5,340 nucleotides of DNA from DATGLE01 sp035294325 (lineage in GTDB: Bacteria > Chloroflexota > Ktedonobacteria > Ktedonobacterales > Ktedonobacteraceae): the NCBI GenBank assembly GCA_035294325.1, contig DATGLE010000236.1:1-5340 (forward strand). Direction: 5' to 3'. Below the pieces are notes generated by a model, which was not told the DNA's origin, ran no database searches, and saw only the letters and a list, made by a program, of their open reading frames with translations. Shown piece by piece: positions 1-4,476 of this stretch; position 1 is the stretch's first letter; the number at the start of each line of letters is the position of its first letter. Both the position numbers and the translations under genes were made by a program.

Positions 1-563
1 CCAATCACGATCACGGGCGGGAGCTTATGGCGCTCGGCACACGCCTTCAATTGCTTGAGATCCCAGTCCTGGGCGAAACTGATGACGTAGCGTCCGGTGA
101 GGGCGGACTGAATACGCTGCCACGCCTCGGCAATCGGCAAACCCTCGCGTGCAAGCGCCTCCGGCGTAATGCCGTTGATGTGGCTGACCTCCGCACTCAA
201 TCGCCGTGTCGTCGGCTGGATCAGGACATCCTCAAGGGTGACGAAATGACGGTCGATCAGGGTAAAACGGATGATCTCATCGTCGGCCTGGAGGCCGGTG
301 GTATCGATCTCCATGAAGGCGAGATTGGGAAGAGCCAGCACCGCCTGTGCCCACTGGATCTGGGCGTCGGGCGGAAGGCTCGGGAGGTCTCGCATCTGCT
401 GCTCTATGGGACTGAGGGCGGCCTGGACCGTCTGCCAGTGCCGCAGGATCGTCTCGCGTCGCAGCTTACGCGCGGAGAGATCGTCAAGTCCGTTGACCAG
501 ACCTGCCTCCTGTTCGAGATGTAGCGCCGTTGTGAGGGCGTCAAGAGATGCGTCAAGGCTCAT
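1..563 (-). CDS. DEDD-type 3'-5' exonuclease (DnaQ-like), partial, C-terminus beyond window
   Basis: This frame stays open from an ATG at 561-563 to base 1, giving 187 complete residues; the 3' end is missing. The start is set by AAAGGAG nine bases upstream. Residues 1-78 form a helical, charged N-terminal extension of unknown role. Residues 80-187 look like the RNase H-like exonuclease fold of DnaQ/epsilon proteins: motif Exo I is FMEIDTTGL (83-91), followed by DDEIIRF (94-100), the family-typical HINGITPEAL (128-137), and an Exo II-like segment SFAQDWDLKQL (162-172) with D168 as the likely metal ligand. The Exo III His/Asp would lie beyond the window. The family removes nucleotides from 3' ends, often as proofreading. 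Oddly, the usual DxE pair of Exo I is reversed to E85-x-D87, and the usual HN before the Exo II Phe-Asp is absent. It may be a divergent active enzyme or an inactive relative. Lying in the same direction as a family A polymerase, it could act in replication, but that is inference. Confidence 0.72.
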   Translation of the reverse strand, partial: MSLDASLDALTTALHLEQEAGLVNGLDDLSARKLRRETILRHWQTVQAALSPIEQQMRDLPSLPPDAQIQWAQAVLALPNLAFMEIDTTGLQADDEIIRFTLIDRHFVTLEDVLIQPTTRRLSAEVSHINGITPEALAREGLPIAEAWQRIQSALTGRYVISFAQDWDLKQLKACAERHKLPPVIVI

Positions 564-570
564 AGTTGAT

Positions 571-577
571 GGCTCCT
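571..577 (-). promoter_or_regulatory. Ribosome binding site of the exonuclease gene
   Basis: The minus strand reads AAAGGAG followed by nine bases and then ATG at 563. It fixes the start of a gene whose 3' end lies outside the window. Confidence 0.6.
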
Positions 578-646
578 TTGTTTCAGAGTGAGGGATCAAT
601 GGACGATACAACGTGGAGGAAAAGGCTAGACGTGATTCGCTGCGCT

Positions 647-1750
647 CTAGCTTTCGGCCTGCGCAGCCTGCTCAACTAATGCGCGTATCCAGGGGAGCGG
701 AACGTAGCCAACATGTTCGCTATAGGGGTCCTCATCACGGCCCAACTCCTCGACTTCGCGCAGGCGGTACGCCCCATCCAGGTCATAATCGCAGCACGAG
801 ACGACGTTGGGCAGGCTCACCCGGACTTCCGTGCGCAGTTCGCCGGGCAGCTCCTCGATGCTGCCAACGATGATGCGCTCCCACAGCGGAGCGTGGCGTG
901 CCGGATCAAGTTTGACTTCGCGTGGTTTGCTCGCATAGCTTCGGGTGTACCTTCTCACAGGCTCCAGGCGGATATAGCCCGCTTCATCTAGATGGTCGGA
1001 GGCGCACCAGCCTTGCTCCTGCTGGATGACCGGCTCCCCTTCGTCTCCATAGACTTTGCCGCTGGTGTAGGTGAGGCGGTAGAGCGCGACCTGCGCGCCT
1101 TCCGGCCAGCGCCACATTGCGGCTTCGGCCTCCCGCTTGCGCGCCGCAAGCTGCGCACGCCACATGGCATCTTCCTGCTTCGCCTGCGCCAGACGTTCCG
1201 CCCGCTCGTGCTCCTCGCGTTCCTTCTCCGCCTGCGCTTCTTCCCTCACCCGGCGTCGTTGTTCTTCCTTGCGCGCCGCTTCCTCAGCCTCCTGCCGAAG
1301 CTGCTCTCGGCGCAGCCCGAACTGCAAGAGCAGAACCGTGCGCAGCGTCTGCGGTTCTGCCGACCGGGAGAGGCGGGTATCCTCGCGGTTATACCAGTGT
1401 GGCTCGTCCTTTTCCGCGCGGATGGACCAGCGCCAGGGCATATCGCTCCGACGAACCTCCTCCTGGGAGATAGACCAGGTGATCCCGCCATAGGCGAGGA
1501 CGGCTTCCGCGTGCGCCACGCCGGAACTGTTGTGCCGAACAACGTAGGTGATGCCAAGTACCGAGAGCAGTTCCGGTTCGATCTCCGTCGCGATGAGCGC
1601 CTGGAGGACAGCGATGGCTTGCTGCTCGTGCTGCACCTGGAGAGCGGCGTTGCGCTGCTGCTGTTCACGCTGCTCCTGCTGATAGCGCGAGAGCATCTGA
1701 TCGGCAAGCTGGTCTACCTGGGTGCTCACCGCTTGTGTCTGTTGCGTCAT
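647..1750 (-). CDS. Coiled-coil protein of unknown function, 367 aa
   Basis: I do not recognise a named family. The ATG at 1748-1750 is preferred over an in-frame GTG at 1768 because AAAGGAG (1759-1765) sits eight bases before it and would lie inside the longer reading. Residues 5-55 are a Gln-rich helix. Residues 56-140 look globular, with YVVRHNSSG (69-77), a Trp-bearing strand GGITWSI (88-94) and MPWRWSI (104-110). Residues 146-210 are an almost uninterrupted Glu/Arg/Ala/Gln heptad-like stretch, typical of a coiled coil or a single charged alpha helix. Residues 211-367 form a second globular region beginning MWRWPEGAQVALYRL, with CCDYDLDGAY (319-328) and an acidic C-terminus. There is no signal peptide or membrane segment, so it is probably cytoplasmic. 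The dumbbell shape (globule, long helix, globule) suggests a scaffold or oligomeric protein. It lies 83 bases upstream of the exonuclease in the same direction. Confidence 0.8.
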   Translation of the reverse strand: MTQQTQAVSTQVDQLADQMLSRYQQEQREQQQRNAALQVQHEQQAIAVLQALIATEIEPELLSVLGITYVVRHNSSGVAHAEAVLAYGGITWSISQEEVRRSDMPWRWSIRAEKDEPHWYNREDTRLSRSAEPQTLRTVLLLQFGLRREQLRQEAEEAARKEEQRRRVREEAQAEKEREEHERAERLAQAKQEDAMWRAQLAARKREAEAAMWRWPEGAQVALYRLTYTSGKVYGDEGEPVIQQEQGWCASDHLDEAGYIRLEPVRRYTRSYASKPREVKLDPARHAPLWERIIVGSIEELPGELRTEVRVSLPNVVSCCDYDLDGAYRLREVEELGRDEDPYSEHVGYVPLPWIRALVEQAAQAES

Positions 1751-2071
1751 GGATCGTTCTCCTTTCACTGATGTGTGAAGTGATAGGGGCGGTCAGACAG
1801 GCCGTCCGATAACGTTGCCCGACGGTAAAAAATGGATGGTTCATGGCCTCCTCTGCCGGCCACTGCGACCTTTCAGGCGCACTTGTGCCAGGGAAAAGCA
1901 GAACTGGCGGTAATGGTGAACACGGCAGGGAGGGAGATAACCCGCGCGGTCCTACAGAGCAGCGGATTCGTCACGATACAGATGGGTTCTCAGCAAAAGG
2001 GAAAAGGCTCGCCAGCCCCGCCATGCGGATGTCAGGGGAGCAGAAGGGAAAGATGCGCCTCAGGGATATCT
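1751..2071. other. Intergenic stretch of 321 bases without a convincing gene
   Basis: Between the 92-93 aa gene and the coiled-coil gene I see no tRNA-like structure, no clear -35/-10 pair and no strong terminator. A weak 5-bp inverted repeat (CCGTC at 1802-1806, GACGG at 1821-1825) is followed on the plus strand by an A-run, not a T-run, so it is not a terminator for either strand. A 59-codon minus-strand frame starts at 1844 but mostly overlaps the coiled-coil gene. Two plus-strand frames starting at 1832 and 1843 lack ribosome binding sites. Whatever promoter serves the coiled-coil gene would be expected here, but I cannot place it. Confidence 0.5.
1759..1765 (-). promoter_or_regulatory. 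Ribosome binding site deciding the start of the coiled-coil gene
   Basis: AAAGGAG on the minus strand lies eight bases before the ATG at 1750. An in-frame GTG at 1768 lies upstream of this site and has no comparable site of its own, so the shorter 367 aa product is favoured. Confidence 0.6.
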
Positions 2072-2353
2072 TCACGCATCAGTGAGCAGCCAATCATAGC
2101 CATGATGAGTGGCAGCGATGGCTTCGAGTTGCTCAATATCACAGTCTGAATATAGCTCTCGCTGCGTGAGATCGCCCTCTTCGCGCCACTGGCTTACATA
2201 CTGATCGTTAGAGATGGCGAGGAGCTGCCTGATCTTGCCGCGCTCATAGCCGGCAGAGAGCATATCGAGGATGATGCGCTCCGCTTCGTTGAAGCCCTGT
2301 TGCCAGCCGCGCCGATAGGCCGCTTCTTGCTCAGAGAATGCCTCTTGTGACAT
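2072..2353 (-). CDS. Small helical protein of unknown function, 93 aa
   Basis: The ATG at 2351-2353 is preceded by GGAGGA with a spacer of about six bases, a strong site that supports a real gene despite its size. The product is soluble, acidic overall and predicted mostly helical. It opens with an AYRRGWQQGFNEA pattern (residues 12-24), then a helix ILDMLSAGYERG, then KIRQLLAISNDQYVSQWRE (40-58), which could be a helix-turn-helix-like or helical-hairpin unit. It ends in an acidic helix and HHGYDWLL. There is no catalytic motif, cysteine pair, signal or membrane segment. I cannot assign a family. The YRRGxxQGF opening recalls small accessory proteins that I associate with Ktedonobacteria, but this is recall only. 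It sits 102 bases downstream of the TGT-like gene in the same direction and may be co-transcribed with it. Confidence 0.7.
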   Translation of the reverse strand: MSQEAFSEQEAAYRRGWQQGFNEAERIILDMLSAGYERGKIRQLLAISNDQYVSQWREEGDLTQRELYSDCDIEQLEAIAATHHGYDWLLTDA

Positions 2354-2358
2354 GCGTT

Positions 2359-2371
2359 TCCTCCGGGAGGA
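2359..2371 (-). promoter_or_regulatory. Shine-Dalgarno of the 93 aa gene embedded in a 13-base palindrome
   Basis: On the minus strand TCCTCC-C-GGAGGA is a perfect inverted repeat around one central base. Its right half, GGAGGA, is the ribosome binding site for the ATG at 2353. Its left half is an anti-Shine-Dalgarno sequence, so in the mRNA a short hairpin (four pairs, five-base loop) could hide the site. It could equally be a protein-binding palindrome or chance. Confidence 0.35.
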
Positions 2372-2455
2372 TACAAAAGACGCGTTACGATACTACGCAG
2401 GAGACGCTATTTCGAGCGCTACCACGCATCCTGAACTTCAATCTTTCGCCCGCGT

Positions 2456-3619
2456 TTATCCCGCCGCCTCCATCCAGGAAAGCTGCCGATAGGCTGGCAA
2501 CACTATCGGGCGATAGAGGGTTGCTTCGCGGGATCGAAAATCAGCGAGCCATTCTCGCGTAAGTTGCACATGCCGAATCCGCTCCTGGCCGAGACATCGC
2601 AGGGCTGGCGGACACGTTGGCAAGCGATTTCCCTGTTGATCAACCGTGCGGCAGGATGAAAACACCGGCGGCTTACGGTAGGCGTTGTTTCTCCAGGAGC
2701 TATAACCCCACTGGCCCAGCGTCGGATAGCGTTCCGGTCCAGAACTATCAGTGGAAAGCTGGATCTGGTACTGGTCACAGAGGTAGAGCAGATAGCCCAG
2801 CGCCTGCGGGAACATCACGCCCCAGATATGCACCCGCTTTACTCCTGACTTTCCGAGATAGGGGATAACCTCGCTCATAATCTCACAGAACGAGGGCAAG
2901 ATCGCATCCGGCAAGAGTCCGGTGATGCACCAGCCGCCCAGAGCAAAGAGATCCCCATCCTCCAGCAGTGAGACAATCTGCTGGGTACAGCGCAGGTATT
3001 GTCCCACCTCGACGCCTTGCGCCGACAGCGCTAAGCCCACCCGATGCCCGTAGGCGCCACGCAGCGCTCGCCTCTGGCGCGCCAGGTAGTGGGCCGCCGC
3101 CACCGTCTCGCGCACAGCTTCCTCGGCTTCCTCGCGCGACCAGCGGATTTTACTGCGCTCCCCATCGCGCCACTTTTCATCAATAAGCAGATCATAGGAG
3201 GCGACATGACTCACGCGGGAGGCATAGCCGAAGCGATAGGCATGGGCGATTTGCCGGTTACGTGCCTCCTCAAACGAAAGGCGCTGTTTATCGGAGAAGG
3301 CGGAGCTATCGAGCAGCACGGCCACCGTCTCATCTGGCAGCGTCACATAGTTCATGGTCTGCGTCGCCTGTGTCTTGCCGCACATAGGCGCCACACAGGC
3401 ATAGGGACCAGGACGAGCGGGATGGTAGGACCAGTACCGATTGGAGAGGCCGCAGTAAAAGCGGACATCTTCCAATTTCGTGACCGGCGATTTCGTGACA
3501 CCTTCGCAGGCTTCCCGTTCGCGCTGCGCCTGTTTGCGACAGCGATCTGAGCAATACTGCCTGGTCCGGCCAGGACCGCTTCGCTCTGGGAGTGGATTTC
3601 CGCATATGCATGATCCCAC
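2456..3619 (-). CDS. TGT-fold (DpdA/DUF7221-like) base-exchange enzyme with N-terminal Cys cluster
   Basis: The product is 387 aa from GTG at 3617-3619, or 393 aa from ATG at 3637. GTG is preferred because AGGAGG lies six bases before it, whereas the ATG lacks a nearby site. Residues 4-27 (GTG numbering) hold CxC and CSDRC, a likely four-Cys zinc knuckle with a basic linker, plausibly nucleic-acid binding. The body resembles tRNA-guanine transglycosylase and its DNA-acting DpdA relatives: LLDSSAFS (102-109) matches the DSGGF base-pocket motif; VASYDLLIDE (139-148) follows; then QGVEVGQYLRC (201-211), ALGGW (226-230) matching the Gly-rich pocket loop, VHIWGV (263-268), and STDSSGPERYPTLGQWG (289-305), in which D291 would be the nucleophile. 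A Cys-rich tail (SSCR, TCPPALRC, then RH) lacks the exact CxCxxC spacing of tRNA-acting TGT. The family swaps guanine for a 7-deazaguanine base. Whether the substrate here is DNA or tRNA is not shown. Confidence 0.7.
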   Translation of the reverse strand: MGSCICGNPLPERSGPGRTRQYCSDRCRKQAQREREACEGVTKSPVTKLEDVRFYCGLSNRYWSYHPARPGPYACVAPMCGKTQATQTMNYVTLPDETVAVLLDSSAFSDKQRLSFEEARNRQIAHAYRFGYASRVSHVASYDLLIDEKWRDGERSKIRWSREEAEEAVRETVAAAHYLARQRRALRGAYGHRVGLALSAQGVEVGQYLRCTQQIVSLLEDGDLFALGGWCITGLLPDAILPSFCEIMSEVIPYLGKSGVKRVHIWGVMFPQALGYLLYLCDQYQIQLSTDSSGPERYPTLGQWGYSSWRNNAYRKPPVFSSCRTVDQQGNRLPTCPPALRCLGQERIRHVQLTREWLADFRSREATLYRPIVLPAYRQLSWMEAAG

Positions 3620-3625
3620 GCGCGG

Positions 3626-3631
3626 CCTCCT
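3626..3631 (-). promoter_or_regulatory. Ribosome binding site supporting a GTG start of the TGT-like gene
   Basis: AGGAGG on the minus strand lies six bases before GTG at 3619. In the longer reading from ATG 3637 it would code for two Arg residues. The only purine-rich run before that ATG (GGAAG) is about twenty bases away. All other complete genes here have strong, well-spaced sites, so the GTG start fits the local pattern. Confidence 0.5.
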
Positions 3632-3758
3632 CTTCATGATTTGAATACTGCAACACTTCCACAGAGCAGGAAGGTGATGTGTACAAAGCGAAAGCGCTGA
3701 TACGTTGGTAGGCAGAGAATGCCTTGCTCATCGAAGAGCACCCTTGATAACAAGAAAG

Positions 3759-3777
3759 CCAGGGAAGCCTTCTCTGG
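3759..3777 (-). terminator. Possible weak terminator or operator: imperfect 19-base palindrome
   Basis: The minus strand reads CCAGAGAAGGCTTCCCTGG, where CCAG/CTGG and GAAG/CTTC pair around one A-C mismatch, followed by CTTTCTTGTTATC. The stem is short, with almost no loop, and the T-tract is interrupted, so termination would be inefficient at best. A dimeric repressor site is an equally good reading. Confidence 0.2.
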
Positions 3778-3850
3778 TTGAATCATCGGCGGACGTGTTT
3801 GATGCGACGAGAGGATGGGTCAGCGTTGCCGCAGGCGTGCTGACCAGACC

Positions 3851-3877
3851 TCCCTGCTGGAGGCTGATGCGCAGGGA
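3851..3877 (-). repeat. Inverted repeat, third of three tandem stem-loops
   Basis: TCCCTGC (3851-3857) and GCAGGGA (3871-3877) are perfect 7-base inverted repeats around a 13-base loop. It lies four bases from the neighbouring repeat. No T-run follows on the minus strand. Confidence 0.4.
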
Positions 3878-3880
3878 ACA

Positions 3881-3920
3881 CAAAGCTACCTGCTCTCTCC
3901 TTCGAGCGCTGCTAGCTTTG
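3881..3920 (-). repeat. Inverted repeat with nested stem, second of three tandem stem-loops
   Basis: CAAAGCTA (3881-3888) and TAGCTTTG (3913-3920) are perfect 8-base inverted repeats. Inside them GCTC (3892-3895) and GAGC (3904-3907) can pair, so the RNA could fold as a stem with an internal loop and an inner stem. This is the longest inverted repeat I found in the window. Confidence 0.45.
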
Positions 3921-3927
3921 CATCAGG

Positions 3928-3946
3928 CAGGGGATTATTACCCCTG
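3928..3946 (-). repeat. Inverted repeat just after the DUF488 stop, first of three tandem stem-loops
   Basis: CAGGGG (3928-3933) and CCCCTG (3941-3946) pair perfectly around a 7-base A/T loop. On the minus strand the stem begins eight bases beyond the DUF488 stop codon. No U-tract follows, so it is a possible 3'-end stabilising or Rho-type structure, not a classical intrinsic terminator. Confidence 0.4.
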
Positions 3947-3954
3947 GATGGTAT

Positions 3955-4449
3955 CTAATGCAATATCGAGCCAATTTCTGGCTTCTTTGGCTTCTTCCGG
4001 GGGCCATCGGTAGGGATATTCTTGGCCGCCGCGAGGCTCTTAATCGTGCCGGGTGCTGGTAGGGCCTCAGGATGAATGATCGTGGCTGCGGGGAACTGCT
4101 CTACCAGCCGTTCCACAATCAGCCGACGGTGACATGAGGCGTAATCGCGGCAGCCACACAGTAGAATTAATGCGTGCCCTTCGTGCAAGTAGCAGATCAA
4201 GTCAGCGATCCCTCGCGCTGGATCGGCAAGCCGAATCGGTCCGCCACGCGCATAATTGACATTGCCGAGCGTTTCACCTGTCCAGCGATACCGTTCCCCG
4301 AACCGGCGGCGCAAGGCGGCCTCTGACCAGCCAGGGATGCGTGAACGCGGACTATATCTGGTGTCGATGAGCAGCAGGCTCAGATCTTGCTGCATCAGCG
4401 CCTCGATGAGCGGGCCGTGTACGCAATAGCCGCAGGGGTAGATGTTCAT
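3955..4449 (-). CDS. DUF488-family protein
   Basis: The product is 164 aa from ATG at 4447-4449, with GGAGGA about eight bases upstream. It shows the DUF488 pattern in order: an N-terminal strand (IYPCGY), LLIDTRYSPRSRIPGWS (26-42) holding the conserved DxR and PRSR, an Arg-rich helix, LGN (61-63), a helix ending in YLHEG, and LLCGCRDYASCHRRL (96-110), the signature Cys-His-Arg segment with C98, C100 and C106-H107-R108. The core length is normal for the family. An unusual basic tail, PRKKPKKPE (150-158), could contact nucleic acid. The biochemical role of DUF488 is unknown to me; the conserved Cys/His/Arg/Asp set suggests a catalytic or ligand-binding pocket. It starts 27 bases after the polymerase stop, so the two are probably translated from one mRNA and may serve one process. 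The family assignment is firm; the function is open. Confidence 0.85.
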   Translation of the reverse strand: MNIYPCGYCVHGPLIEALMQQDLSLLLIDTRYSPRSRIPGWSEAALRRRFGERYRWTGETLGNVNYARGGPIRLADPARGIADLICYLHEGHALILLCGCRDYASCHRRLIVERLVEQFPAATIIHPEALPAPGTIKSLAAAKNIPTDGPRKKPKKPEIGSILH

Positions 4450-4476
4450 GCGTTGTTCCTCCAGGGTGTCCCTCGC

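Larger units (their letters stand above)
3638..3954. other. Intergenic stretch of 317 bases with several inverted repeats
   Basis: No convincing gene lies between the DUF488 stop and the TGT-like gene. On the minus strand the first hundred bases after the stop contain three consecutive stem-loops, listed separately. Further on (3759-3777) is an imperfect 19-base palindrome followed on the minus strand by the T-rich CTTTCTTGTTATC. A minus-strand frame from 3731 and a plus-strand frame from 3705 (TTG start) both run into neighbouring genes and show no family features. I could not place a -35/-10 promoter with confidence. Confidence 0.5.

Noticed and set aside
27..524. Plus-strand reading frame of 165 codons over the exonuclease
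   Set aside because: The minus strand encodes recognisable exonuclease motifs with a strong ribosome site. The plus frame shows no family features.
992..1771. Long plus-strand reading frame of 259 codons antisense to the coiled-coil gene
   Set aside because: It mirrors the Glu/Arg-rich helix as a Leu/Arg/Phe-rich, unnatural protein, has no ribosome binding site, and lies wholly over a well-supported gene.
1802..1825. CCGTC/GACGG inverted repeat next to an A-run
   Set aside because: The stem is only five bases, the loop is 14, and the homopolymer run is on the wrong side for termination of either strand.
1665..1844. Minus-strand 59-codon frame starting MNHPFFTVGQRYR, upstream of and overlapping the coiled-coil gene
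   Set aside because: AGGAGG lies only two bases before the ATG, too close for good initiation, and half the frame overlaps the stronger gene out of frame. The FFTVGQRY start might be a remnant of a degraded gene, but nothing else supports it.
1832..2149. Two overlapping plus-strand frames (from 1832 and 1843) in the gene-free gap
   Set aside because: Neither has a ribosome site, both run into the end of the 93 aa gene, and the translations are low-quality Gly/Ser/Arg-rich sequence.
3044..3550. Plus-strand reading frame of 168 codons over the TGT-like gene
   Set aside because: It is antisense to conserved TGT-like motifs and has no ribosome site of its own.
3330..3731. Minus-strand 133-codon frame starting MSKAFSAYQRIS before the TGT-like gene
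   Set aside because: It overlaps the TGT-like gene by about 300 bases in another frame. Only a weak AAGGG precedes it and no motif is visible. A short regulatory leader peptide cannot be excluded but is not supported.
2411..3910. Ten-base repeat TTCGAGCGCT at 2411-2420 and 3901-3910
   Set aside because: Shared ten-mers are expected several times by chance in a window of this size, and the match does not extend on either side.
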